Of a stretch of 64,000 nt of DNA, positions 51,577 to 60,009 are shown piece after piece. Origin of the DNA: Micrococcales bacterium (GTDB taxonomy: Bacteria; Actinomycetota; Actinomycetes; S36-B12; UBA10799); NCBI GenBank assembly GCA_016703125.1, contig JADJCR010000001.1, positions 1 through 64,000 on the forward strand, written 5' to 3'. Under the pieces are notes generated by a model. The model had not been told where the DNA came from and ran no database searches. It saw only the letters and a program-made list of their open reading frames with translations. Both the position numbers and the translations under genes were made by a program. Numbering within the stretch: the stretch's first letter is position 1; every line of letters starts with the position of its first letter.

Positions 51577-52365
51577 TCAGCCCGAGGCCATTTGCAGGTC
51601 GCGCTGTTCCACAGCGGTGCGCACGCGGCGCAGCACGACCTCCATGGCGGCGTCGGTACTGTGCAGCGTGCCCGTCACCGCGTGGGCCCCGGCTTCCCGC
51701 GCGGCCGATGCGATGCGTTGCGACATCACGCCGGGGGCCAACAGGAAGGGGCAGACACAGATGTTGGAGTAGCCCGCCGAGCGCAAGTCCGCCACTGCGT
51801 CGGCGATGCGCGGTCCGGGACCGGATGCGAAGGCCACGGCGGAGGCGCCCCACCCGTGGGTGCGCCACTCGAGGGCCAGGGCGGCGTGGCGGCTGCGAGC
51901 CGACGCGTAGCTGGAACCCGCGGACGCCAGGACCACCGCCGTCCCGGGATCGGGCCGGTGGCCGGCCGACTTCAGCACCGCGTCCAGCCCTTTGAGCAGG
52001 TACGGGTCTGCTCCCATGGGTGCCGAGACCACGATCCGGGCCTGCGGGTAGGCGGCCTGGGTGGCAGCGGTGAAGGCGGGGACGTCCTGCGTCGCGTGGT
52101 ACGCGGTGGTGAGCAGCATGGGCACGACCACGAGGTCGTGGATGTGCTTGGACGCCAGATAGTTCACGGCGCCGTCCAGGCGCGGCCGGTCGAGGTCCAG
52201 GCTCGCCTGCGCGACGAACGCGCCGAGCCGGTGGCCGACCCGGCGGGCCAGCAGGTCAGCAGCCAGTCGGGCTCGCGGATCCGCGCTGCCGTGGGACAGC
52301 AGGACCACCCCGAAGTCCGCGGGTGGGGGTGGCAGCGAGATCGTGTCGCGCGCGGCTCGGCTCAT
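51577..52365 (-). CDS. sirB: Two-domain CbiX-like sirohydrochlorin chelatase
   Basis: 262 residues with two chelatase halves. The first reads VVLLSHGSADPRARLAADLLARR with the metal-binding His, then VVVPMLLTTAYHATQDVP; the second VVLASAGSSYASARSR, then ICVCPFLLAPGVM. Such proteins insert iron (or cobalt) into sirohydrochlorin, giving siroheme for sulfite reductase, whose gene lies in the same operon. Start ATG 52365 with GGAGG upstream; 119 bases after cysH. Confidence 0.85.
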   Translation of the reverse strand: MSRAARDTISLPPPPADFGVVLLSHGSADPRARLAADLLARRVGHRLGAFVAQASLDLDRPRLDGAVNYLASKHIHDLVVVPMLLTTAYHATQDVPAFTAATQAAYPQARIVVSAPMGADPYLLKGLDAVLKSAGHRPDPGTAVVLASAGSSYASARSRHAALALEWRTHGWGASAVAFASGPGPRIADAVADLRSAGYSNICVCPFLLAPGVMSQRIASAAREAGAHAVTGTLHSTDAAMEVVLRRVRTAVEQRDLQMASG

Positions 52366-52484
52366 CTCGGAGGTCCTCCCATACGTCTACTGCTGCATCG
52401 GCACGACCGGCCGACTTCCGAAGCGCACCATAGCGCCTGACGGCGAATCCGTCATGCCAGATGGCGTGGTTCCAAGAGGCCGGC

Positions 52485-53234
52485 TCACACGTGCAGCCCG
52501 CATTCGGTCTTCCCGCTGCCCGCCCAGCGTCCGGCCCGCGGATCCTCACCGGCGGCGGTGGCTCGCGTGCACGGCGCGCAGCCGATGGAGGTGTACCCGG
52601 CTTCCCGCAGGGGGTTGAGAAGGACCTTGTGGTCGCGGGCGTACTGCTGTGTCTGCGCCTCGCTCCACAGGGCCAACGGGTTGATCTTGACCATGCCGCG
52701 CCGGTCGTCCGCGGTCACGATGTCGATGTCGGCACGCGTGGGGGCGTCGATTCTTCGCATTCCGGTGATCCACGCGTCCCGGCCCGACAGGGCGCGCTCC
52801 AGCGGTTCCACCTTGCGCATCCGGCAGCACAGGTCGGGGTCCCGCTCGTGCAGGCGCGGACCGTGCTCCGCATCCTGTTCGGCCACCGTCTGCTGTGGCA
52901 GGACGGTGACCAGGCGCAGCGGACGCGTGATTTCGAAGGCATGGGCCGTGCCGAGGGTCTCGGCGAAGTGGTACCCCGTGTCGATGAAGGCGACTTCGAT
53001 GCCGGGAGCCGCCTCGGAGGCCAGGTGGACGAGGACCTCGTCGCCCATGCTGGACATCAGCACCAGGGAATCGAAGGTGCGGAAGGCCCATTGCACGGCC
53101 AGCGACGCCTGGGTGACGTGGTCTGCGCCGGCCGCCGCGGCCTCCCGGAGAAGAGCGGCGCCGCGGGCTGCGACATGCTCGGGGGCGCCGGTCTGCTGGG
53201 GGATGTAGGGGTCGAGAGGGATGTCGATGCTCAC
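52485..53234 (-). CDS. cysH: Assimilatory adenylylsulfate (APS) reductase
   Basis: Reduces APS to sulfite with thioredoxin. CCRMRKVEPL and CAPCTR supply the four cysteines of a [4Fe-4S] cluster, marking the APS- rather than PAPS-type enzyme. The catalytic cysteine is in KTECGLH at the very end. FIDTGYHFAETL and WITGMRRIDAPTRA belong to the substrate site. 249 residues from GTG 53234, which overlaps the zinc-ribbon gene stop (GTGA). Confidence 0.92.
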   Translation of the reverse strand: MSIDIPLDPYIPQQTGAPEHVAARGAALLREAAAAGADHVTQASLAVQWAFRTFDSLVLMSSMGDEVLVHLASEAAPGIEVAFIDTGYHFAETLGTAHAFEITRPLRLVTVLPQQTVAEQDAEHGPRLHERDPDLCCRMRKVEPLERALSGRDAWITGMRRIDAPTRADIDIVTADDRRGMVKINPLALWSEAQTQQYARDHKVLLNPLREAGYTSIGCAPCTRATAAGEDPRAGRWAGSGKTECGLHV

Positions 53235-53365
53235 GGGCTGGGCTCCTCGGTGACGATGCGGACGGTGAAGGTGCGGGTGCAGGACCGACATCGCCAGGTG
53301 CCGTGCCCGGCCGTGGGCCACAGGTCCTCGTCGCCGCAGTAAGGGCAGAAGTGCACGACGTTCAT
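53231..53365 (-). CDS. 44-residue zinc-ribbon protein of the sulfur operon
   Basis: Two CxxC pairs (CPYCGDEDLW and CRSCTRTFTV) on a 44-residue chain starting MNVVHF. Similar small zinc ribbons lie between sulfite reductase and cysH in other actinobacteria as far as I recall; the function is not known. ATG 53365 overlaps the sulfite reductase stop (ATGA) and its own TGA overlaps cysH, so all three are coupled. Confidence 0.8.
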   Translation of the reverse strand: MNVVHFCPYCGDEDLWPTAGHGTWRCRSCTRTFTVRIVTEEPSP

Positions 53366-55027
53366 CGCAGGTTCTCCTCTTCGGTGCGGTGCACCCAGTC
53401 CGCGAAGCCCTCCTCGTCGCGACGCTGCTCGGTGTACCGCCCGACGACCCGCTCCACGTACTCGGGCATCTGGTCGGCGGTGACCTTCAGCGCCCGCAAC
53501 TTGCGGCCGAAGCCGGCATCCGGGCCCAGTCGTCCCCCGAGGTGGATCTGGAAGCCTTCCACCATCTCGCCGTCGGCATCGGGCACCAGCGACCCTTTGA
53601 GGCCGATGTCGGCGATCTGGAACCGTGCGCAGGAATTTGGGCAGCCGTTGACGTGGATGCCGAGCTCGGTGCCTTCCAGCTTTGCGCCGAACTGCTCCTC
53701 GAGGTGGTCGACGAGTGCGGCAGTGCGCGCCTTGGTCTCGACGATCGCGAGTTTGCAGAATTCGATCCCGGTGCAGGCCATGGCCCCTCGCCGGAACTCG
53801 CTCGGGTACACCTGGAGTCCGAGGTCCTCGAGCCCGTCGGCGAGCACCTCGGGTTCGGCCACGTCGAGGATCACGAGCTTCTGCTGGGCAGTGAGACGCA
53901 ATCGAGCGCTGCCGTGGCGGGTCATGAGAGCCCCGAGATCGGCCAGCAGCGTGCCGGAGACCCGGCCCACGGTGGGGGCGGCGCCCACATAGAAAAGGCC
54001 GTTGTTCTGCCGGGCGATTCCGACGTGGTCAGGACGGCCGGTGGGGGCACCGGGCGCCGGACCGTCGAGCAGTGTCCGCCCGAGGTACTCGGTCTGCAGG
54101 ACCTCCCCGGAACCTCTCGGCGCCCCAGTCCGCCACGAGGAACTTCAGCCGGGCACGGTTGCGCAGGCGCCGGTACCCGTAGTCCCGGTAGATGCCGATG
54201 ATCCCTTCCCAGACCTCGGGGACCTCTGACAGCGGCACCCAGGCGCCGAGCCGCTGGGCGATCATCGGGTTCGTGGACAGCCCGCCGCCCACCCACACGT
54301 CGAAACCGGGGCCGTGGTCGGGGTGCTCGACGCCGACGAACGAGATGCAGTTGATCTCGTGGGCGACGTCCTGTCGCGGCGAGCCGGAGACGGCGCTCTT
54401 GAACTTGCGGGGCAGGTTGGCGTACTCGGGATCGCCGACGAAGCGGCGGACGATCTCGTCGATGGCCGGCGTCGCGTCGATGATCTCGTCGGCGGCGATG
54501 CCCGCGACGGGGGAGCCGAGGACGACCCGCGGGGTGTCGCCGCAGGCCTCGGTCGTGGACAGCCCGGCATCCTCGAGCAGTCGCCAGATCTCAGGCATGT
54601 CCTCGATGCGGATCCAGTGCAACTGGATGTTCTGGCGATCGGTGATGTCGGCGGTGTCCCGCCCGAAGCGGGCGGAGATGTCCGCGATCGCCAGGAGCTG
54701 GTCGCGGGTCAGCATTCCGCCGTCGGTGCGGATCCGGAGCATGAAGTACTCGTCGTCGAGTTCATCCGGCGGCAGGCTCGCGGTGCGACCGCCATCGATC
54801 CCCGGACGGCGCTGCGTGTACAGGCCCCACCAGCGCAGCCGCCCGCGCAGGTCGTCGGGGGGGATGGACCCGAAGCCCTCCTGCGCATAGATCTGCTCGA
54901 CGCGCTCGCGCACGTTGAGGCCGTTGTCCTCGGCCTTGAACTTCTCGTTCGGGTTCAGCGGTTCGCGCTGTCCCAGGGCCCACTGACCGGTCTCTTTGGT
55001 CCGGGTGGGTCGGGGTGGGTGTGGCAT
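53362..55027 (-). CDS. sir: Ferredoxin-dependent sulfite reductase, one frameshift
   Basis: Six-electron reduction of sulfite to sulfide, siroheme/[4Fe-4S] enzyme. YFMLRIRTDGGMLTRDQL and TDRQNIQLHWIRIEDMP near the N-terminus. In the second frame, MACTGIEFCKLAIVETK and NGCPNSCARFQIADIG provide the four cluster cysteines. The frames join at CCCC 54105-54108, where one base is extra (RFREVLQTEYLG is restored). About 555 residues. A nitrite reductase role is possible in principle, but cysH and the Cys leader point to sulfite. The ATG (55027) follows GGAG lying inside a small hairpin. Confidence 0.88.
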
Positions 55028-55029
55028 CG

Positions 55030-55102
55030 GGTCTCCAAGAAAAGAGACCGGCGTCAGGGGATTTCGGCGGCCGTCACCGGCGCCGGGTGCCCGGGCGCCG
55101 GT
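55030..55102 (-). promoter_or_regulatory. Attenuator-like hairpins before the sulfite reductase gene
   Basis: On the minus strand, after the poly-Cys leader, comes a perfect 9-bp hairpin (ACCGGCGCC with GGCGCCGGT; 55076-55084 and 55094-55102). It is followed by a 6-bp hairpin GGTCTC/GAGACC (55030-55035 and 55044-55049) that includes the GGAG ribosome-binding site of sir. Ribosome stalling on the leader could change this folding and expose the site. Confidence 0.55.
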
Positions 55103-55132
55103 CGTCTGCGAAAGTGCGACGGATGGCGGCGG

Positions 55133-55207
55133 CTAGGCACAACAGCACGGACACACGCACATCAGCCGCATGCAGCGGGAGTGCGTGGAATGCATGTGCA
55201 GCATCAT
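55133..55207 (-). CDS. Poly-cysteine leader peptide (24 aa) for cysteine-responsive control
   Basis: Frame MMLHMHSTHSRC...MCVCPCCCA: six cysteines in all, five of them in the last eight residues, ending at TAG 55133. Such poly-Cys upstream frames act as cysteine-responsive attenuators of sulfur genes in mycobacteria. It lies 105 bases before the sulfite reductase start and 38 bases after modC, all on the same strand. When cysteine is scarce the ribosome should stall near the end, raising expression of the sulfur operon. The first or second ATG (55207/55204) may be used. Confidence 0.75.
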   Translation of the reverse strand: MMLHMHSTHSRCMRLMCVCPCCCA

Positions 55208-55245
55208 GCCCGAGGCCCGTCCCGAGCACAACCATCGGGTGGACA

Positions 55246-56277
55246 TCACGCGGGGTACAGCGACACCTCGGCCGCTTTCGCCGCGAGGAAGACCTGCTGC
55301 CCGACTGACAGGTCGAGGGCTGCCACGGCGGCCGGGGTGATGTCGGCAGCCACCTCGCCCACCCGGATCCGTACGAGCTGGCCCTGCGGGACGATCTCGT
55401 CGACCGGTCCGGTGAACACGTTGCGCGGGCTTCCCTCGGGGTGGTGCCGGTGCACCGAAACGCTGGCCGGGCGGAAAGTGGCCACAGACGGGCCGCTGAG
55501 CGCGGAGATGGCCACACCGGCCACGGGACCGAGCTCCGTGCGGATGATCGCCTGCCCGGCGGGCAGTCCGGCGAGCAGATTGAGTCCGCACACCTGCGCG
55601 GCGAACGGGGTGCGCGGGCGGTGCAGCACCTGTTCGGTGGGCCCGTGTTCCACGATCGCGCCGTTCTGCATGACGGCGATGTGGTCGGCGAGAAGGGCCG
55701 CGTCGAGGATCTCGTGAGTGACGACCACGGCCGTGCGGCCGGTCAGCACCTCTCGCAGGGTCTGCCGGAGCTCGGCGGCGACGGGTTGGTCGAGGGCGGC
55801 CAGTGGTTCATCGAGCAGCAGCAGGTCCGGTTCGGCGGCCAATGCGCGGGCGATGGCGACCCGCTGCGCCTGCCCGCCGGAAAGGCTGCCCGGACGACGA
55901 TCCGCCAGTGACGACGAGCGGGTGGTGTCGAGCCACCGGAGTGCCTCGCCGTGGGGGTCCGCACCCCGCCGGGCGCGCACCGCGAAGGCGACGTTGCGCA
56001 GGGCGGTCATGCGCGGGAACAGGCACGGGTCCTGGGCCAGCAGTGCGACCCCCCGCTTGTGGGTCGGCAGGTCGAAGCCGGTGGCGGTGTCGAACAACAC
56101 CCGGTCGCCGAGTTGACCGCGCCCGCGATCGGGCCGCAAGAGACCCGCCAGGACCTGAAGCACGGTGCTCTTGCCGGCACCGTTAGGACCGATGACCGCC
56201 AATGTGCTGCCGGACGCAAGGTCCAGGTCCACGGTCAGCGCTCGCGGCGTCACCTCGAAGCCGGTGGACAGTCTCAC
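55246..56277 (-). CDS. modC: Molybdate ABC transporter ATP-binding protein
   Basis: ATPase of the molybdate importer. Walker A GPNGAGKST at ~30-38, signature LSGGQAQRVAIARALA, Walker B LLLLDEPLAALD, and a C-terminal TOBE/Mop domain (from about 280: NVFTGPVDEIVPQGQLVRI). 343 residues. The start overlaps the modB stop by four bases. Confidence 0.92.
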   Translation of the reverse strand: MRLSTGFEVTPRALTVDLDLASGSTLAVIGPNGAGKSTVLQVLAGLLRPDRGRGQLGDRVLFDTATGFDLPTHKRGVALLAQDPCLFPRMTALRNVAFAVRARRGADPHGEALRWLDTTRSSSLADRRPGSLSGGQAQRVAIARALAAEPDLLLLDEPLAALDQPVAAELRQTLREVLTGRTAVVVTHEILDAALLADHIAVMQNGAIVEHGPTEQVLHRPRTPFAAQVCGLNLLAGLPAGQAIIRTELGPVAGVAISALSGPSVATFRPASVSVHRHHPEGSPRNVFTGPVDEIVPQGQLVRIRVGEVAADITPAAVAALDLSVGQQVFLAAKAAEVSLYPA

Positions 56278-57055
56278 GGGACCACCACCCGGCGTCGGGT
56301 CGCCACCAGGACCAGCACGGCGACCACGACGAGCAGCAACGACAGCGCCACGGCGGCGTCCGGGTCGGTCTCGCGCTGCAGGTAGATCTCCAGCGGCAGG
56401 GTGCGGGTGACCCCCTGCAGACTGCCGGCGAACGTGATGGTCGCGCCGAACTCCCCGAGGGCCCGGGCGAAGGCGAGCACGGCGCCGGACGCGATGGCGG
56501 GCAGGACGGTGGGCAGGGTCACCGACCGCAGCACCAGCGAAGGCGAGGCGCCCAGTGTGGAGGCCGCCGCCTCGTAGCGGGTGCCGACGGTGTGCAGCGC
56601 ACCTCCAGGCTGATCACGAGGAAGGGCATCGCAACGAAGGTCTGGGCCAGCACGACCGCAGTCGTCGAGAACGCGATGTTGACACCGAGGGCTTCGAAGG
56701 ATCCGCCGAGCAGGCCGCGCCGGCCGAAGGTGTAGAGCAGCGCGATGCCGGCCACCACCGGGGGGAGCACGAGGGGCAGCAGGATCATCGACCGCAGCAG
56801 TGACACGGCCCTGGTCCGAGAGCGGGCCATCACCAGCGCCATCGGGATCCCCAAGAGCATGCACAGGAGAGTGGCCATCGCCGAGGTGCGCAGGCTCAGC
56901 AGCAACGCTGCCACCGACGACGGGGAGGTGATCAGCGACCAGAAGTCCGTCCAGTCGACGCGCGCCACCATCGCCAGCAGCGGTAAGGCGATGAACAGTG
57001 CCCCGATCCCTGCCGGTAGGAGGATCCAGCCGGGCACACCCACTGCCCGTCTCAC
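56274..57055 (-). CDS. modB: Molybdate ABC transporter permease, one frameshift
   Basis: Membrane channel with about five helices (WILLPAGIGALFIALPLLAM, MATLLCMLLGIPMALVMARS, MILLPLVLPPVVAGIALLY). The EAA loop is in the second frame (YEAAASTLGASPSLVLRSVTLP). The first frame breaks near CC 56602-56603; adding one base restores LEGALHTVGTRYEAAA. Full length about 260 residues. Coupled to modA and modC by four-base overlaps. Confidence 0.88.
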
Positions 57056-57777
57056 GGAGGGCCGAATCCGTGGTCGCGCAGGATCTGCTGCCCCTGATCG
57101 CTGAGAACCAGTTCGACGAAGCCGGCAGTGTGGGGGCGGTCGGAGGCGACGGCGATCGGATACCGGTTGACCGTGTTGTCACGCGCCGGGATGCGAAGGC
57201 CCCACACCGCCGGGCCGGCGCTGATGACGTCCGAGCGGTAGACCACCCCGGCATCGGCCTGACCGGACGTGACTTTGCCCAGCACGTCGGCGACGGAGGA
57301 CTCCTCGCTGGCCGGTGCGATCTCGACCCCGGAGTTCTCCTCGACGCGGACCGTGGCGGCCCCACAGGGCACCTGCGGCGCGCAGACGACCACCTGCAGG
57401 GACGGATCAGTCAGGTCCGAGAACCCGTCCACACCGCCGGGGTTCCCGGCAGGTACGACGATCTGCAGGGTGTTGGTCGCGAAGATCCGCGGACCCGTGG
57501 CCGTACCGGAACCCACGGCGTCGGTCATCGTCGTCTCGTCCGCGGTGGCCAGCACATCGGCCGGCGCGCCGTGGTCAAGCTGAGCCACCAGATCCGACGA
57601 GCCGGCGAAGTTGAACGTGACCCGGGCCCCCGGGTGCTGCTCTTCATACAGCTGCCCGATGCGGGTGAACGGCTGCTTCAGCGAGGCCGCTGCGTAGACC
57701 GTGAGCCCGGCATCCGGGGCAGACGTCGAGCAGCCCGCCAGGATCAGTGCGACCAGCGCCACCGGAACGATTCTCAC
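57052..57777 (-). CDS. modA: Molybdate-binding lipoprotein
   Basis: Signal with lipobox LILAGC (Cys at ~16). The fold begins LTVYAAASLKQPFTRIGQLY, then FAGSSDLVAQLDHGAPADVLATAD, the oxyanion-binding part, and SGQADAGVVYRSDV. 241 residues. Captures molybdate (or tungstate) for ModBC. The ATG overlaps the regulator gene upstream (ATGA). Confidence 0.92.
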   Translation of the reverse strand: MRIVPVALVALILAGCSTSAPDAGLTVYAAASLKQPFTRIGQLYEEQHPGARVTFNFAGSSDLVAQLDHGAPADVLATADETTMTDAVGSGTATGPRIFATNTLQIVVPAGNPGGVDGFSDLTDPSLQVVVCAPQVPCGAATVRVEENSGVEIAPASEESSVADVLGKVTSGQADAGVVYRSDVISAGPAVWGLRIPARDNTVNRYPIAVASDRPHTAGFVELVLSDQGQQILRDHGFGPP

Positions 57778-58172
57778 GGCACCTCGACGATCACGGTGGT
57801 GGACTTGATGACCGCGGTCGCGAGGCTGCCGACCTCCAGTCCCAGGTCGTGGACGGCTTCTGCCGACATGAGGAGACCACCCGGAACGGTCCGCACTGCA
57901 ACTCCACCTGGGCCATCACAGCATCGGTGTGCACCTCGGTGACCAGCCCGGGGAACCTGTTGCGCGCAGAACTGCGGTTCAGGCCATCCGGCGAGTCGGC
58001 CTGCCGTCGCAGGTAGGCGGCCAGGTCGACGCCGGCGACCACCTTCCGGCCGGCGGTATCTGCGGTGGCGGGCAGACCACCCGCGTCGATGATCCGTCGA
58101 ACGGTGCTCCTCACTGACCCCGAGGACCTCGGCGCATTGTCGAATCCGCAATTGCGTCACATCTGCGAGCAT
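57774..58172 (-). CDS. HTH-Mop (TOBE) molybdate-binding regulator, two frameshifts
   Basis: Small protein at the head of the mod operon. An excisionase-like helix-turn-helix (LRIRQCAEVLGVSE, then TVRRIIDAGGLPATA in another frame) is followed by a Mop domain (ARNRFPGLVTEVHTDAVMAQ, then MSAEAVHDLGLEVGSLATAV and IKSTTVIVEVP in the first frame). The frame changes lie near 58105 and 57872. The corrected protein is about 132 residues. It probably senses molybdate and controls the operon. The start is ATG 58172 or GTG 58160. Its last codon overlaps modA. Confidence 0.72.
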   Translation of the reverse strand: MLADVTQLRIRQCAEVLGVSEEHRSTDHRRGWSARHRRYRRPEGGRRRRPGRLPATAGRLAGWPEPQFCAQQVPRAGHRGAHRCCDGPGGVAVRTVPGGLLMSAEAVHDLGLEVGSLATAVIKSTTVIVEVP

Positions 58173-58386
58173 AGTCCCTCGTATGCGGCTGCGAGCAAGC
58201 GTTAAGGGGGCATATGAGACACGGACGTTGACGCCACCTGTGGGAGCGACCGGCGTGTTGGCGCCTTTGTGCCGGGGTGCCGTCGCGCCGGGAGCCGATT
58301 TCGCCGGATCGCCGGATCGCGCAGCGCGCAGCGCGCATGACCGCCGGTCGAGTGGATAGTTTCGGCAGCACATGAGAGGAGCAGCC

Positions 58387-59886
58387 ATGGCTCACGGTCC
58401 CTTGCCGGGCGCTGGTGACAGCGGTCCGGTCGCAGAGGAGAAGTACCACACCGGGCGCGTGCTGCGGATGGCCGGCGTTGCTGCGTTGGGTGGCTTCCTC
58501 TTCGGTTTCGACTCCGCGGTCGTCAACGGCACCGTCGATGCGCTGAAGGAGAAGTTCAATATCGGCGATGCCATCGGCTTCGTGGTGGCCATCGCGCTGC
58601 TCGGCTCGGCGGTGGGCGCGTGGTTCGCGGGCACACTGGCGAACAAATACGGTCGCCGCAAGGTCATGATCATCGCCGCCGCGTTGTTCCTGATCGCAGC
58701 TGTCGGACAGGCCTTCCCGTTCTCTGTGGCCGACCTGATGTTCTGGCGGTTCATCGGTGGCGCCGGTATCGGTATCGCCTCTGTGATCGCTCCCATGTAC
58801 ATCGCGGAGATCGCTCCTGCGCAGTTGCGCGGTCGACTCGGCTCCCTGCAGCAGCTCGCGATCGTCCTGGGCATCTTCACCACAGCGGTGACCAACTACT
58901 TCATCCTCAACGCAGCTAGCGCCGGCAAACCCGAGACGAGCGCGAACAACACCTGGCTGCTCGGCCTCGAGGCCTGGCAGTGGATGTTCCTGGTGATGCT
59001 GGTGCCGGCGGTGGTGTATGGGGCGCTGGCGATGACCATCCCCGAATCGCCCCGCTACCTCGTGGCCATCGGCAAGGACGAGGAGGCCGCCGAGGTCCTG
59101 GCCAATGTGCTCGACGGCGACCAGCACGCGAAGGTCGCGGAGATCAAGGAGTCGCTGTCCGGCGATCACAAGCCACGATTCGCCGACCTGAAGGGCGCGG
59201 CACTCGGGCTCAAACCCATCGTCTGGATCGGTATCGGGCTCAGTGTGTTCCAGCAGTTCGTCGGGATCAACGTGATCTTCTACTACTCGAACAGCATCTG
59301 GGCCTCCGTCGGCTTCGACGAGTCGCAGGCATTCCTCATCACGCTGGTCACCAACACCACGAACGTGGTGGTGACCCTCGTCGCCATAGCCCTGGTCGAC
59401 CGGATCGGCCGGAAGCCGCTGTTGATCGTCGGGTCTCTGGGGATGGCGGTCACGCTGGGTGTGATGGCCTTCGTCTTCGGCACGGCGGCGACGTGCACAC
59501 AGGCTCTCGTGGATGCGGGCCAGGCGGGGTGTGCGGGCGCCGACTCCATCGGCACGCCCTACCTGACCGGCGCTGCGGGCCCGATCGCCGTGGTCGCCGC
59601 GAACCTCTACGTGGTCTTCTTCGGTGTCTCGTGGGGTCCGGTGGTCTGGGTGCTGCTCGGCGAGATGTTCCCGAACCGGATCCGGGCCGCGGCGCTGGCG
59701 GTGGCAGCCGCCGCACAATGGATGGCGAACTTCATCGTCAGCGTGTCCTTCCCGGGGATGTCGTCCATCGGGCTCGGCTTCGCCTACGGGGTGTTCACCG
59801 TCTTCGCCGTCCTGTCGTTCTTCTTCGTCCTGAAGTTCATCAGGGAGACGAAGGGCATGAGCCTGGAGGACATGCAAGAGGTGTGA
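58387..59886 (+). CDS. Sugar porter of the major facilitator superfamily
   Basis: Twelve-helix MFS transporter of the sugar porter family (XylE/GLUT type). GGFLFGFDSAVVNG in helix 1, loop motif NKYGRRKVMII, PESPRYLVAIGKDEEA after helix 6, QQFVGINVIFYYSNSIW in helix 7, DRIGRKPLL, and GPVVWVLLGEMFPNRIRAAAL. 499 residues. ATG 58387 has GAGGAG 7-12 bases upstream. Probably a proton/sugar symporter for a hexose or pentose. Transcribed alone. Confidence 0.9.
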   Translation: MAHGPLPGAGDSGPVAEEKYHTGRVLRMAGVAALGGFLFGFDSAVVNGTVDALKEKFNIGDAIGFVVAIALLGSAVGAWFAGTLANKYGRRKVMIIAAALFLIAAVGQAFPFSVADLMFWRFIGGAGIGIASVIAPMYIAEIAPAQLRGRLGSLQQLAIVLGIFTTAVTNYFILNAASAGKPETSANNTWLLGLEAWQWMFLVMLVPAVVYGALAMTIPESPRYLVAIGKDEEAAEVLANVLDGDQHAKVAEIKESLSGDHKPRFADLKGAALGLKPIVWIGIGLSVFQQFVGINVIFYYSNSIWASVGFDESQAFLITLVTNTTNVVVTLVAIALVDRIGRKPLLIVGSLGMAVTLGVMAFVFGTAATCTQALVDAGQAGCAGADSIGTPYLTGAAGPIAVVAANLYVVFFGVSWGPVVWVLLGEMFPNRIRAAALAVAAAAQWMANFIVSVSFPGMSSIGLGFAYGVFTVFAVLSFFFVLKFIRETKGMSLEDMQEV

Positions 59887-59916
59887 CGCCTCGCGTGTGA
59901 GCCCGAACGGGTTGCG

Positions 59917-59934
59917 ATCACCTTTCGTGGTGAT
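59917..59934 (+). terminator. Short hairpin after the sugar porter gene
   Basis: ATCACC (59917-59922) pairs with GGTGAT (59929-59934) around a 6-base loop, 30 bases after the stop. The stem is short and no T run follows, so this is a weak call. Confidence 0.3.
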
Positions 59935-60009
59935 TCAGCGACCTGCTGTGATCGCGTCGGGTCCAGACCGCCGACTAGTCTGAACGCAGACGAACGAAAG
60001 GTTCCGACA

